Shown piece by piece: positions 9,593 to 19,156 of a stretch of 64,000 nt of DNA. Positions within the stretch are counted from its first letter, which is position 1; each line of letters opens with the position of its first letter. The DNA lies in contig JBCAYL010000001.1 of assembly GCA_038533575.1 (NCBI GenBank), forward strand, positions 1,020,226 through 1,084,225, written 5' to 3'. Made by a program: the position numbers and the translations under genes. This stretch comes from Pseudomonadota bacterium (GTDB lineage: Bacteria > Pseudomonadota > Alphaproteobacteria > Rhodobacterales > Rhodobacteraceae). The notes below the pieces were generated by a model. It was given only the letters and a program-made list of their open reading frames with translations, had not been told where the DNA came from and did not search any database.

Positions 9593-9889
9593 ATGCAAGA
9601 TGTATACACACGTCTGTCCACACTCTCCCGTCCCCGGCTTCTGATCTCTGCCGCGCGGCACGGGCTCCTCGATTACGACCGGAGCCGCCATCTCCGGAAG
9701 ATCCTCGGCACACCCCGCGCGCCGGGGCCCACGGAGGCCGCCACGCGGCTCATGGAGATCGAGGCGGGATACAATGACGCCCGCGAGAGCGGCGACGGCA
9801 GCTACACCATCGGCCGCCATATCGACGTGCTCATCGCGCTGATGGGTGAGGCCGCGCTTCTTGGTGCCGCGCGCGACGCCAAGGTGTGA
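9593..9889 (+). CDS. DUF6477 family protein
   Basis: 98 residues from the ATG at 9593, preceded by a strong AAGGAGG at 9578-9584. The upstream in-frame ATG at 9554 lies inside the inverted repeat and has no ribosome-binding site. The beginning (MQDVYTRLSTLSRPRLLISA) matches a small Rhodobacterales family of unknown function. It is mostly helical with no membrane segment. It is divergently paired with the DUF6456 gene. Confidence 0.8.
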   Translation: MQDVYTRLSTLSRPRLLISAARHGLLDYDRSRHLRKILGTPRAPGPTEAATRLMEIEAGYNDARESGDGSYTIGRHIDVLIALMGEAALLGAARDAKV

Positions 9890-9892
9890 TCG

Positions 9893-11440
9893 TCAAACGA
9901 AGGCGTCCGGCATGGAGGCCTTCTTCTCCGTCACGTAGGCGTTGAGCGCCTCGTTGATGGCCGGATCGAGCGCCGGGGCCTGGTAGGCGGCGAGGAGCTT
10001 TTCCACGCGCGCCGTGGCCAGCATCTGGGTATCTCGCGCGCCTTCGTCGGCCCAGGTCTCGAAAGGCTTGTAGTCGAAGACATCTGAGCGCCAGAACGCC
10101 TCCTTGTAATTCGCGTGGGTATGGGCGGCGTCGAGGTAGTGCCCGCCGGGGCCCACCTCGCGCAGCGCGTCCATGGCGAGCGCGTTTTCGTCGTGCGCCA
10201 CGCCGGCGGCCATCTTGTGCAGCGTGCCGAGCTGGTCAGCATCCATCACGAATTTCTCGAAGCTCGAGACCAGCCCGCCCTCCAGCCAGCCACAGGAATG
10301 AAGCATGAAGTTCACCCCGCCCATGAGCGCGGCGTTGAGCGTGTTGGCGGTCTCGTAGGCGGCCTGCGCATCCGGCAGCTTCGAGCCGCAAAGCCCGCCG
10401 CCCGAGCGGAAGGGTAGCCCCATGCGCCTGGCGAGCTGGCCCGCGCCGTAGAGGATCTGGGAGGCCTCGGGCGTGCCGAAGGTCGGCGCCCCGCTTCCCA
10501 TGTCGATCGAGGTCACGAAGGTGCCGAAGATCACGGGCGCGCCGGGGCGGATGAGCTGGCTGTAGGCGATGCCGGCCATGACCTCGGCCAGCACCTGCAC
10601 GAGCGTGCCCGCCACGGAGACGGGCGCCATGGCACCGCCCACGATGAAGGGCGAGACGATGCAGGCCTGGTTTGCGGCGGCATAGATCTCGAGCGCGCCC
10701 ATCATCGTGCTGTCGAAGGTGAGCGGCGAGTTGATGTTGATGAGCGATGTCATCACCGTGTTCTGGGCCACGAAATCCTTGCCGAAGAGGATCTCGCACA
10801 TCTCCACGCTGTCCTGCGCGCGGCTGGGCTCCGTCACCGAGCCCATAAACGGCTTGTCAGAGAGCACCATATGCGCGCGCAGCATGTCGAGGTGGCGCTT
10901 GTTGACCGCCACGTCCGTGGGCTCGCAGACCGTGCCGCCGGAATGGTGCACCCATTTCGACATGTAGCCGAGTTTCACGAAGGTCTCGAAATCGGCCATG
11001 GTGGCGTACCGGCGGCCTCCTCCGGCATCGCGCACGAAGGGCGGCCCATAGACCGGGGCGCAAACGAGGCTCTTGCCGCCGATCTCCACCGCGCGCTCGG
11101 GATTGCGCGCGTGCTGGGTGAAACGCGCAGGCGCCGTGGCGCAGAGCTTGCGTGCGAGCCCGCGCGGCAACCGCACCCGCTCGCTCTGGACATCGGCGCC
11201 CGCCTCTTTCCAGCGCGCGAGCGCCGCAGGGTTCTCGACGAAGGCCACCCCGATCTCCTCGAGCACCTCCTCGGCGCGGTCCTCGATGATGTCGAGCGCC
11301 TCGGTACTCAGGAGATCCATGACCGGGATATTGCGCTCGATGAAGCGCGCCGCCTCGAGCCTGACACCCGTGCGCGCAGCACGCCGGGCGGCCCCCCCTC
11401 CTCCGCGACCGCGGCGGGCTCCGGTGGGTGCATCTTTCAT
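9893..11440 (-). CDS. MttB-family trimethylamine/betaine-type methyltransferase (non-pyrrolysine)
   Basis: 515 residues from the ATG at 11440 with AAGGGGA upstream. The frame remains open far into the opposite strand of guaA, but that part is a shadow. The body matches the MttB superfamily (EEVLEEIGVAFVENP; GGAMAPVSVAGTLVQVLAEV; IFGTFVTSIDMGSGAP; a C-terminal domain with conserved His/Asp). There is no in-frame amber codon, so this is the non-pyrrolysine branch, whose known members demethylate quaternary amines such as glycine betaine or carnitine. The corrinoid partner protein is not in the window, and the substrate is unknown. Confidence 0.88.
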   Translation of the reverse strand: MKDAPTGARRGRGGGGAARRAARTGVRLEAARFIERNIPVMDLLSTEALDIIEDRAEEVLEEIGVAFVENPAALARWKEAGADVQSERVRLPRGLARKLCATAPARFTQHARNPERAVEIGGKSLVCAPVYGPPFVRDAGGGRRYATMADFETFVKLGYMSKWVHHSGGTVCEPTDVAVNKRHLDMLRAHMVLSDKPFMGSVTEPSRAQDSVEMCEILFGKDFVAQNTVMTSLININSPLTFDSTMMGALEIYAAANQACIVSPFIVGGAMAPVSVAGTLVQVLAEVMAGIAYSQLIRPGAPVIFGTFVTSIDMGSGAPTFGTPEASQILYGAGQLARRMGLPFRSGGGLCGSKLPDAQAAYETANTLNAALMGGVNFMLHSCGWLEGGLVSSFEKFVMDADQLGTLHKMAAGVAHDENALAMDALREVGPGGHYLDAAHTHANYKEAFWRSDVFDYKPFETWADEGARDTQMLATARVEKLLAAYQAPALDPAINEALNAYVTEKKASMPDAFV

Positions 11441-11578
11441 GGCGGGCGGCTCCCCTTCTCTGACTGACCATAGGCTAGTGCCTTCGCGGGCGGCACGCGG
11501 GCCGAAAAACGACCAATGGCGGCGCAGAGCGAAATGCCGCCCGTTGCGCACCCGCAGGGCCGCGCGTAAAGGCGGGAC
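11441..11578. promoter_or_regulatory. Divergent intergenic region mttB-like / guaA
   Basis: 138 bases serving the leftward methyltransferase and rightward guaA. It contains the ribosome-binding sites AAGGGGA (leftward) and AAAGGCGGG (rightward). I could not recognise a purine riboswitch aptamer or a strong promoter. Confidence 0.3.
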
Positions 11579-13135
11579 ATGGACCAACATGACCGCCTGC
11601 TCATCATCGATTTCGGATCCCAGGTCACGCAGCTGATCGCGCGCCGCCTGCGGGAGCTGAACGTCTATTGCGAGATCCATCCCTTCCAAAAGGTGACGGA
11701 GGCCTTCCTTGCCGAGTTCGCGCCGAAGGCGGTGATCTTTTCCGGCGGTCCCGCAAGCGTCATGGACGCGGACGCGCCTCAGCCTCCTGCGTCGGTCTTC
11801 GAGCTTGGCGTGCCGATCCTGGGCATTTGCTACGGTCAACAGGTCATGATGCACATGCTCGGCGGGCGCGTGGAGCGCGGGCACGGCACGGCGGAGTTCG
11901 GACGGGCCTATGTGACGCCCTCCGAGGACCGCATCGACCTCCTCACCGGCTGGTTCCTCGAGGACCGCGAGCAGGTCTGGATGTCCCACGGGGACCACGT
12001 GGCCGAGATCGCGCCGGGCTTCGAGGTCTATGGCACCTCGCCCAACGCGCCTTTCGCGATCACCGCGGACCTCGCGCGCAAGTTCTTCGCCGTGCAGTTT
12101 CACCCCGAGGTGCACCACACGCCCAATGGCCGCACACTCTATGAGAATTTCGTTAGGCTCGCGGGCTTCACCGGCGACTGGACCATGGGCGCCTACCGCG
12201 AGGAGGCCGTGCGCCTCATCCGCGAGCAGGTGGGCGACGGCAAGGTGATCTGCGGGCTGTCGGGCGGGGTGGATTCATCGGTGGCTGCGGTGCTGATCCA
12301 CGAGGCCATCGGCGACCAGCTTACCTGCGTTTTCGTCGATCACGGGCTCCTCAGGAAGAACGAGGCGGAGGAAGTGGTGGGCATGTTCCGCGACGCCTTC
12401 AACATCCCGCTCATTCATGCCGACGAGAGCGATCTTTTCCTCGGCGCGCTCAAGGGCGTGAGCGACCCCGAGGAGAAACGAAAGACCATCGGTCGGCTCT
12501 TCATCGATGTCTTCCAGAAGCACGCCGACGAGATCGAAGGCGCGGCCTTTCTCGCGCAGGGCACGCTCTATCCCGACGTGATCGAGAGCGTGAGCTTTTC
12601 CGGCGGGCCCTCCGTGACGATCAAGAGCCACCACAACGTGGGCGGACTGCCGGAGAAAATGGGGCTTAAGCTCGTGGAGCCGCTGCGCGAGCTCTTCAAG
12701 GACGAGGTGCGCGCCTTGGGCCGCGAGCTCGGCCTGCCAGACAGCTTCATCGGTCGCCATCCCTTCCCTGGCCCGGGCCTCGCCATCCGCTGCCCCGGAG
12801 TGATCACGCGCGAGAAGCTCGACATCCTGCGCGAGGCCGACGCCGTCTATATCGACCAGATCCGGAAGCACGGGCTCTACGACGAGATCTGGCAGGCCTT
12901 CGTGGCGATCCTGCCCGTGCGCACGGTGGGCGTCATGGGCGACGGGCGCACCTATGACTTCGCCTGCGCGCTCCGCGCGGTGACGAGCGTCGACGGTATG
13001 ACGGCGGATTACTACCCGTTCAGCCACGACTTCCTCGGCGAGACAGCCACGCGCATCATCAACGAAGTGCGCGGCATCAACCGCGTCACCTACGACATCA
13101 CCTCCAAGCCCCCGGGCACCATCGAGTGGGAATAG
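11579..13135 (+). CDS. guaA: GMP synthase (glutamine-hydrolysing)
   Basis: 518 residues. The N-terminal class I glutamine amidotransferase has nucleophile C84 (GICYGQQ) and the His/Glu pair in QFHPEVHHT. The ATP-pyrophosphatase domain has the P-loop [10 protein letters not shown], followed by the dimerisation domain ending KPPGTIEWE. It converts XMP to GMP using glutamine and ATP. Length and all catalytic motifs are canonical. Confidence 0.97.
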   Translation: MDQHDRLLIIDFGSQVTQLIARRLRELNVYCEIHPFQKVTEAFLAEFAPKAVIFSGGPASVMDADAPQPPASVFELGVPILGICYGQQVMMHMLGGRVERGHGTAEFGRAYVTPSEDRIDLLTGWFLEDREQVWMSHGDHVAEIAPGFEVYGTSPNAPFAITADLARKFFAVQFHPEVHHTPNGRTLYENFVRLAGFTGDWTMGAYREEAVRLIREQVGDGKVICGLSGGVDSSVAAVLIHEAIGDQLTCVFVDHGLLRKNEAEEVVGMFRDAFNIPLIHADESDLFLGALKGVSDPEEKRKTIGRLFIDVFQKHADEIEGAAFLAQGTLYPDVIESVSFSGGPSVTIKSHHNVGGLPEKMGLKLVEPLRELFKDEVRALGRELGLPDSFIGRHPFPGPGLAIRCPGVITREKLDILREADAVYIDQIRKHGLYDEIWQAFVAILPVRTVGVMGDGRTYDFACALRAVTSVDGMTADYYPFSHDFLGETATRIINEVRGINRVTYDITSKPPGTIEWE

Positions 13136-13221
13136 CGTGAGCAGTGCCTCGTCACCTTCAAGAGCCATGGCGCGAGCGATAGTGTGCTTGAGGCGGCGCA
13201 GGCCCGTGTAAGGAAGAAGTC

Positions 13222-14025
13222 ATGAAGCCAATATTTATTCTCGGCTTGGGCGCGCAAAAGGCAGGCACATCCTGGCTCCACAGCCTCCTGTCGAAACAGA
13301 GCAATGTGAACCTCGGGTTCAAGAAGGAGTACCACATATGGGACTATGTCTTCTCTGATCTCGGCAGCCGTTTCGAGGCGCCCTTAAAGAGCCCCGACAC
13401 AGCCGCGGATGCGATCCGTCGGATGATGCAGGCCGACCCTGCGGTCTACACCGCATACTTCCGAGGTCTCATCACCCCGGAGATCAACGTGAGCGGTGAT
13501 ATCACACCGAGCTATTCCGTGATTGGGCGAGACGGGCTCGAGAAGATCCACGGATATCTCGATGGCGCGGGGTTCGACGTGCGGGTTTTCTTCCTGATGC
13601 GCGATCCAATCGAACGGATCTGGTCTGCGGCGAGGATGCAGGAGCGTAATCGAAAGCGGAAAGGAAACCAGCCGACCGACAGCTACGCGGAAAAGAAGGT
13701 GCTCGATTACCTGAAGCTTCCAGGTCAGGTGGCCCGGTCCGACTACAGATCGACTGTGGAAAACATCGAGAGCGTTTTCCCGAAGGACAAGGTCCATTTC
13801 GCGATCTTCGAGGATTTGTTTAACGAGGCCAGCATCGAGCGGATCAGCGCGTTTCTTGGCTTCAAGATCGAGGGTGCCGAGTTCGACAAGCGGGTCAACG
13901 CATCTCCGTCGGCATCTAGGTCCGCGGAGACGACGCGAGCGCTCCAGGATTTCCTCGCACCACAGTATTCGTTCTGCCGAGAGAAGTTCCCCATCACATG
14001 GGAGCTTTGGAAAGGCAGCCCCTGA
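13222..14025 (+). CDS. Sulfotransferase-domain protein
   Basis: 267 residues. The PAPS 5'-phosphosulfate loop is seen as GAQKAGTSWLHS (residues about 10-21), and the 3'-phosphate motif as LMRDPIERIWSAARMQERNR. Substrate is unknown; bacterial relatives modify polysaccharides or lipids. Codon use is less G+C-rich than the neighbours (for example AATCGAAAGCGGAAAGGAAA near 13650), and the gene sits alone between guaA and an EamA transporter, so horizontal acquisition is plausible. Confidence 0.85.
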   Translation: MKPIFILGLGAQKAGTSWLHSLLSKQSNVNLGFKKEYHIWDYVFSDLGSRFEAPLKSPDTAADAIRRMMQADPAVYTAYFRGLITPEINVSGDITPSYSVIGRDGLEKIHGYLDGAGFDVRVFFLMRDPIERIWSAARMQERNRKRKGNQPTDSYAEKKVLDYLKLPGQVARSDYRSTVENIESVFPKDKVHFAIFEDLFNEASIERISAFLGFKIEGAEFDKRVNASPSASRSAETTRALQDFLAPQYSFCREKFPITWELWKGSP

Positions 14026-14195
14026 GGGCACCGCAGAACGCAATGAGGATTTCGGGTGACTGGGCTCGTCGCTTTTGACGTTCCAGACCATCGCGTCCAT
14101 AGCAGGCGCAAGACTGAGAAGGGCCGAGAACCGGCCCGCCGGGTGATACCGAGGATATACGACATGCCACGACGCCGCCGCCGATTGACGCTGTC
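14026..14195. other. Intergenic region after sulfotransferase gene
   Basis: 170 bases with no recognisable gene, terminator hairpin with T tract, or ribosome-binding site immediately before the next ATG. It may be the edge of an inserted segment carrying the sulfotransferase gene; no flanking repeats were found. Confidence 0.3.
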
Positions 14196-15062
14196 ATGAC
14201 CGACACCGTACGCGGCGCGGTCTGGATGATCGGTGCCATCGTCTCCTTCACCGCCATGGCCGTGGCCGGGCGCGCGGTGAGCTTCGAGCTCGATACCTTC
14301 GAGATCATGATGTACCGCTCGTTTCTCGGGATCGCGGTTGTTGTTGGCGTGGCCTGGGCCGCTGGGACGCTGGGCGAGGTCAATCGGCGCAATCTCGGCC
14401 TCCATGCCGTGCGTAATCTCGCGCATTTCTTCGGGCAGAATTGCTGGTTTTACGCGCTGACGCTGATTCCGCTGGCCCAACTCTTCGCGCTGGAATTCAC
14501 CTCCCCCATCTGGGTGCTGCTCCTCGCGCCGCTCTTCCTCGGCGAGCGGCTCACATGGCCCAAGGTGGGATTTGCCGCGCTGGGCTTTGTCGGTGTGCTC
14601 ATCGTCTCGCGCCCCGATTTCTCCAGCGTGGAGCCCGGGATCGTCATCGGGGCCGCGGCGGCCATCGGCTTTGCGGGGTCGGCCATCTTCACCAAGATGC
14701 TGACACGCACGGAGACGATCACCTGCATCCTCTTCTACCTCACCGTGATGCAGGCGGTCTTCGGCGTGATCTGCGCGGGCTTTGACGGCGATATCGCGCT
14801 TCCCTCGGCGGCCACGCTGCCCTGGCTCCTCGTCATCGGGCTCGCCGGGCTCGTGGCGCATTTCTGCCTGACGACCGCGCTCTCGCTCGCGCCCGCGTCG
14901 GTTGTGATGCCGGTGGACTTCGTGCGCTTGCCGGTGATCGCGCTCATCGGGATGGCCTTCTACGCCGAACCGCTCGACGCGCTCGTCTTCGTGGGAGCCG
15001 CGCTGATCTTTGCGGCCAACTACCTCAACATCCTGCGCGAAGCGCGTATGGCCAAAATGTGA
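14196..15062 (+). CDS. EamA/DMT-family transporter
   Basis: 288 residues with about ten hydrophobic segments and two EamA repeats, each with the typical small-residue-rich helices (EFTSPIWVLLLAPLFLGERL in the first half). DMT transporters move metabolites or drugs across the inner membrane; substrate unknown. There is no clear Shine-Dalgarno before the ATG. A second EamA gene lies at 16367. Confidence 0.88.
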   Translation: MTDTVRGAVWMIGAIVSFTAMAVAGRAVSFELDTFEIMMYRSFLGIAVVVGVAWAAGTLGEVNRRNLGLHAVRNLAHFFGQNCWFYALTLIPLAQLFALEFTSPIWVLLLAPLFLGERLTWPKVGFAALGFVGVLIVSRPDFSSVEPGIVIGAAAAIGFAGSAIFTKMLTRTETITCILFYLTVMQAVFGVICAGFDGDIALPSAATLPWLLVIGLAGLVAHFCLTTALSLAPASVVMPVDFVRLPVIALIGMAFYAEPLDALVFVGAALIFAANYLNILREARMAKM

Positions 15063-15175
15063 CGCTTTTTTCAACGCAGGCTTGTAACGCGGCGTCATAA
15101 ATTGACCGTTTTGTGAACATGCCGGATGTTGCGCGCAGAGCGGCGTATGGGAGTGCCGCATAGGGAAGAGATAAC
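15063..15175 (+). promoter_or_regulatory. Promoter region of the FadL-like porin gene
   Basis: 113 bases, A+T-richer than the surroundings (CATAAATTGACCGTTTTGTG near 15096), with GGGAAGAG just before the ATG at 15176. A TTGACC hexamer at 15101 could be a -35 element. No operator is recognised. Confidence 0.4.
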
Positions 15176-16261
15176 ATGAAAAAATACCTCACGACGAGCG
15201 CCGCACTCGCCATCGCAGCATCCGCCGCATCCGCTGGCGGCATCGACCGCTCCGGGCAGGGCATCGGCGTCATTTTCCAGGACACCGGCGACATGGGCGG
15301 CTATGCCCAGTTCTCCTTCGGCAACGTGAGCCCCGAGGCAAACGGCACCTTCACCGGTGGCGAGGCTAGCCCGCTCGGCTCCTACCAGCAGACAGGCTTT
15401 GCCTTCAAACAGCAGCTGTCCGACGCGCTCAGCCTTTCGGTGATCTACGATCAGCCGTTCGGGGCGCTCGTGGAGTATGACGCTGGCGCGCCCTTCTTCG
15501 GCGGCTTCGCAGACATCAACTCGGACGCCGTCACGGTGCTTGGCCGCTACGAACTCGCCAACGGCTTCAGCGTCCACGGTGGCGTGCGCGCGCTGAGCGT
15601 GGAGGGCAGCATCCTGACCTTCTTCGGCTTTACCCCTGCCCTTCTCTCCGCTGAATCGAGCTTCGATCTCGGCACGGTTGTGGGTGCCGCCTACGAGCGC
15701 GAGGACATCGCGCTGCGCGTGGCGCTCACCTATTCGAGCGCGATCACGTCCGAGTTCACCGCGACGGAGAACGGCGTGGACACTGCGTTTGACGTGGAAT
15801 TCCCGGAGAGCATCAACCTCGACTTCCAGACTGGCGTTGCACAGGACACGCTCGTCTTCGGTACCGTCCGTTGGGTCGGCTGGGGCGGGTTCAACCTGAC
15901 CACGCCCGGCGATGGCGTGCCAGGCGTGAGCCCGGCGGAGTATGTAAACTTCGAAGATGACACCATCACCTACACCGTGGGTGTGGGCCGTCGCCTTTCG
16001 GAAGAGCTCTCGGTCGCAGTGTCCTACACCTATGAGGAGCAGGGCGTCATCCCGTCCACCACGGCTCTTGCACCGACCACCGGCCTCAGCAGCTTCGCAG
16101 TATCCGGCTCCTATGCCCTCGACGGCGGCGTCACGATCTCCGGCGGCATCACCTACGGCATTCCCGGCGACCAGGTCGTCGAAAATGGCCTCGTGGGCGA
16201 TGTGAACTTTGACGACAACGAAGTGATCGGTGTCGGCGTCCGGGTCGGCTTCGCCTTCTGA
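15176..16261 (+). CDS. FadL/OmpP1-family outer membrane transport protein
   Basis: 361 residues. A Sec signal peptide (MKKYLTTSAALAIAASAASA, cleavage near residue 20) is followed by alternating amphipathic strands of a beta-barrel ending in a C-terminal phenylalanine (VRVGFAF), the outer-membrane insertion signal. The overall pattern fits the FadL family of hydrophobic-compound channels; the ligand is unknown. It appears monocistronic, with its own promoter region and a strong terminator. Confidence 0.8.
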   Translation: MKKYLTTSAALAIAASAASAGGIDRSGQGIGVIFQDTGDMGGYAQFSFGNVSPEANGTFTGGEASPLGSYQQTGFAFKQQLSDALSLSVIYDQPFGALVEYDAGAPFFGGFADINSDAVTVLGRYELANGFSVHGGVRALSVEGSILTFFGFTPALLSAESSFDLGTVVGAAYEREDIALRVALTYSSAITSEFTATENGVDTAFDVEFPESINLDFQTGVAQDTLVFGTVRWVGWGGFNLTTPGDGVPGVSPAEYVNFEDDTITYTVGVGRRLSEELSVAVSYTYEEQGVIPSTTALAPTTGLSSFAVSGSYALDGGVTISGGITYGIPGDQVVENGLVGDVNFDDNEVIGVGVRVGFAF

Positions 16262-16282
16262 TTAACGCACCATCCAATTAAG

Positions 16283-16310
16283 AGCCCCGGCCGCCGCGCC
16301 GGGGCTTTTT
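16283..16310 (+). terminator. Rho-independent terminator of the FadL-like gene
   Basis: AGCCCCGGC and GCCGGGGCT form a G+C-rich stem with a short loop, followed directly by TTTTT. It lies 22 bases after the FadL-like stop codon. Confidence 0.88.
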
Positions 16311-16366
16311 CGTTTTGCGCAAGTTTCGGGATGCAAAGCGCCCGCAGCCGACGTTATTCCGCTGCC

Positions 16367-17293
16367 ATGGCGACGCAAATGACGATGGGCCCGCGGGCCT
16401 GGGGTGAGCTCCTCCTTCTATCTCTCATCTGGGGCGGCACGTTTCTGAGCGTGCGCATCGCGCTCGACACGATCGGGCCGCTGACGGTGGTGGCCCACCG
16501 CGTAGGCTGGGCGTGTCTCCTCCTCTGGGCAGTTGTGGCGGTCCTCCGGCTGCCTCTCCCGCTCTCGGCGCGCCTCCTCTTTGGCTTCTTGGGCATGGGG
16601 CTTCTCAACAACGCGGTGCCCTTCACGCTCCAGGCGTGGGCGCAGCTTCACGTGGAAAGCGGGCTCGTCGCGATCCTAAACGCGGGGACGGCGTTCTGGG
16701 GCGTACTCGTCGCGGCGCTCTTCCTCGCGGATGAGCGGCTGAGCGGCCGGAAGCTCCTTGGCGTCACGCTGGGCTTTTTCGGGGTGGCGACGGCCATCGG
16801 CATAGGCACGCTCGCCACGCTGGATCTCACGAGCCTTGGGCAGATCGCGGTCGTGGCCTCGACGCTGTCTTACGCCTTGGCCGGGGTCTGGGCGCGGTGG
16901 TTTCTCAAGGGGCTTCACCCGCTCGTGCAGGCGGCGGGCATGCTGACGGCCTCCACCCTCGTGATGGTGCCGCTGGCCTGGGGTGTCGAGGGGCCGCTCT
17001 CCCTCGCCCTCGGCTGGGAAACATGGGCGGCCATCGCCTACGTCACCGTTATCGCGACTGCGGCGGCCTACCTCCTCTACTACCGCGTGCTCGCCATGGC
17101 GGGATCGGGAAACCTGATGATCTGCACGCTCCTTATTGCACCCATCGCCATCGTGCTCGGCGCCGTCTTCCTCGGAGAGGCACTCGCGCCGCGTGCCTTC
17201 GTGGGCTTCGCCATTCTCGCCGCGGGCCTCCTCATCCTCGCGGGCAAAACCCCTTTTCCCGCGCGCGGCAGCTCGCTAAGACAGCGCGACTGA
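16367..17293 (+). CDS. EamA/DMT-family transporter
   Basis: 308 residues from ATG at 16367. ATGs at 16331 and 16379 are also in frame and none has a good ribosome-binding site, so the start is uncertain. About ten transmembrane helices in two EamA repeats; LSLIWGGTFLSVRIALD is the typical first helix and FLADERLSGRKLLGVTLGF the end of the first repeat. Substrate unknown. The P-loop gene begins 20 bases downstream. Confidence 0.87.
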   Translation: MATQMTMGPRAWGELLLLSLIWGGTFLSVRIALDTIGPLTVVAHRVGWACLLLWAVVAVLRLPLPLSARLLFGFLGMGLLNNAVPFTLQAWAQLHVESGLVAILNAGTAFWGVLVAALFLADERLSGRKLLGVTLGFFGVATAIGIGTLATLDLTSLGQIAVVASTLSYALAGVWARWFLKGLHPLVQAAGMLTASTLVMVPLAWGVEGPLSLALGWETWAAIAYVTVIATAAAYLLYYRVLAMAGSGNLMICTLLIAPIAIVLGAVFLGEALAPRAFVGFAILAAGLLILAGKTPFPARGSSLRQRD

Positions 17294-17313
17294 ACGAGAG
17301 CCGCGCCACGCCC

Positions 17314-18177
17314 ATGATCTACAAGACCGCCGCAGACTGGCGCGCCGCCCCCGAAAAGCGCGTCTGCCTCTTTGCCATGTCCGGGCTCGGCAAGACCCAT
17401 GTGAGCCAGATGCTCCGCGACAGCGGGGGCTGGTTTCACTACTCCGTCGATTACCGCATCGGCACGCGATACATGGGCGAGCACATCGCGGACAACTTCA
17501 AGGCCGAGGCGATGAAGAACCCGTTTCTGGCGGAGCTTCTGCGCTCGGATTCGATCTACGTCGCCTCCAACATCACGTTCGAGAACCTCGCGCCGCTCTC
17601 CACCTATCTCGGCAAGCCGGGCAATCCGGCGGCGGGCGGGCTCAGCCTGGCTGAATACCAGCGCAGACAGGCCCTCCACCACGCCGCCGAGCGCGACGCC
17701 ACGCGCGACGCCGTGCCTTTCATCAATCGGGCCAAGGCGCTCTATGGCTACCCGCATTTCATCTGCGACAGCTCGGGATCGCTCTGCGAGGTGGCCGATG
17801 GCACCGACCCGGCCGACCCGATCATGACCGAGATCAGTGCCCATATGCTCCCGGTCTGGATCGAGGGCGACGCCGCCCATACCGAGACCCTCATCAAGCG
17901 CTTCGACGCAGACCCGAAGCCCATGTGCTACCAACCCGCCTTCCTCGAGGCCTGTTGGGCAGACTACACCGCCGGGCGCGCGGAGGCAGAGATCGATCCC
18001 GACGACTTCGTGCGCTGGACCTATGCCCGCGCGCTCGCCCATCGACAGCCGCGCTATGCCGCCATGGCGCGCTGGGGCGTCACGATCCCCTCGGGCGCCT
18101 TCGAAAAGGTGGCCAGCGAGGCGGATTTCATCGACGCCGTGGCAGACGCCATTGAAGCCAAGCGCCGCGCGGCTTAA
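17314..18177 (+). CDS. P-loop ATPase/kinase-like protein of unknown function
   Basis: 287 residues. Near the N-terminus is a nucleotide-binding loop, [14 protein letters not shown], followed by [20 protein letters not shown]. The rest carries no catalytic domain I recognise, but [20 protein letters not shown] is conspicuous. Related proteins in Rhodobacteraceae are annotated simply as ATPase. It lies 11 bases upstream of metA, which suggests co-transcription and a possible link to sulfur-amino-acid metabolism, but that is only inference. Confidence 0.75.
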   Translation: MIYKTAADWRAAPEKRVCLFAMSGLGKTHVSQMLRDSGGWFHYSVDYRIGTRYMGEHIADNFKAEAMKNPFLAELLRSDSIYVASNITFENLAPLSTYLGKPGNPAAGGLSLAEYQRRQALHHAAERDATRDAVPFINRAKALYGYPHFICDSSGSLCEVADGTDPADPIMTEISAHMLPVWIEGDAAHTETLIKRFDADPKPMCYQPAFLEACWADYTAGRAEAEIDPDDFVRWTYARALAHRQPRYAAMARWGVTIPSGAFEKVASEADFIDAVADAIEAKRRAA

Positions 18178-18188
18178 CTGCGCCTCCC

Positions 18189-19145
18189 ATGCCGATCACG
18201 CTTCCCTCCGACTTGCCCGCCTACGACGTCCTCTCCCGGGAGGGGGTGATGGTGATGGATCAGGGCTTCGCTGCCCGCCAGGACATCCGCCCGCTCAAGA
18301 TCGGGCTCCTGAACCTCATGCCGAAGAAGATCCAGACGGAAAACCAGTTTGCCCGGCTGATCGGCGCAACACCGCTGCAGATCGATTTCCACCTCATCCG
18401 CATGAGCGAGCACTATTCCAAGAACACCGCCGAGGAGCACATGGAGGCCTTTTACCGCCCCTTCCAGGAGGTGAAGGCCGAGAAGTTCGATGGGCTCATC
18501 ATCACAGGAGCGCCCATCGAGCATCTGCCGTTCGAGGACGTGACCTACTGGGACGAGCTCACCGAGGTGATGGCATGGACGCAGAGCCACGTGCATTCCA
18601 CCTTCGGCGTCTGCTGGGGCGGGATGGCGATGATCCATCACTTCCACGGGGTGGCGAAACATCTTTTGCCAGAGAAGCTCTTCGGCTGCTACCGACACAT
18701 GAACTTCGCGCCGGAAAGCCCCTATCTGCGCGGATTTTCCGACGATCTCGCCATGCCTGTGAGCCGCTGGACAGAGATGCGCAAGGCCGAGATCGAGGCG
18801 GCCGGGCTGCCGATCCTCCTGCATTCCGATGCCGTGGGGCCGGCGCTCGTGGAGGACCCGGCCCACCGGGCGATCTACGTCTTCAACCATTTCGAATACG
18901 ACTCGACCACGCTTGCGGAGGAATATGCCCGCGATCTCGAGAACGCGCAGGTCGAGGGTGCCGAGATCGGGATGCCTGTTGACTACTTCCCCGGCAACGA
19001 TCCCACGGCCAAGCCGCAGAACCGTTGGCGCTCCCACGCGCATCTCCTTTATGGCAATTGGCTCTCCGAGATTTATCTGACCACGCCATACGAGGCCGCG
19101 CTCATCGGTCAGGCTCAAACAGATCTCCGGAAGACAACCAAGTGA
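18189..19145 (+). CDS. metAA: Homoserine O-acetyltransferase of the MetA family
   Basis: 318 residues of MetA fold with nucleophile C142 (GVCWGG), H234 and E236 (FNHFEYD). The acyl-CoA specificity residue is E111 ([12 protein letters not shown]). In this family Glu at 111 is known to favour acetyl-CoA, whereas Gly, as in E. coli, favours succinyl-CoA. The product is therefore predicted to be O-acetylhomoserine despite the common label homoserine succinyltransferase. No SAM-II riboswitch is visible immediately upstream, where only 11 bases separate it from the P-loop gene. Confidence 0.92.
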   Translation: MPITLPSDLPAYDVLSREGVMVMDQGFAARQDIRPLKIGLLNLMPKKIQTENQFARLIGATPLQIDFHLIRMSEHYSKNTAEEHMEAFYRPFQEVKAEKFDGLIITGAPIEHLPFEDVTYWDELTEVMAWTQSHVHSTFGVCWGGMAMIHHFHGVAKHLLPEKLFGCYRHMNFAPESPYLRGFSDDLAMPVSRWTEMRKAEIEAAGLPILLHSDAVGPALVEDPAHRAIYVFNHFEYDSTTLAEEYARDLENAQVEGAEIGMPVDYFPGNDPTAKPQNRWRSHAHLLYGNWLSEIYLTTPYEAALIGQAQTDLRKTTK

Positions 19146-19156
19146 CAGGCAAAACC

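Noticed and set aside
11441-11578. Purine riboswitch before guaA
   Set aside because: No three-way-junction pattern could be found in the leader.
11441-12118. N-terminal extension of the MttB-like frame to 741 residues
   Set aside because: It runs antisense through guaA; the ATG at 11440 has a ribosome-binding site and starts the family-like protein.
18178-18188. SAM-II riboswitch expected before metA in alphaproteobacteria
   Set aside because: Only 11 bases separate metA from the upstream gene and the 20-base gap before that gene is too short for the aptamer.
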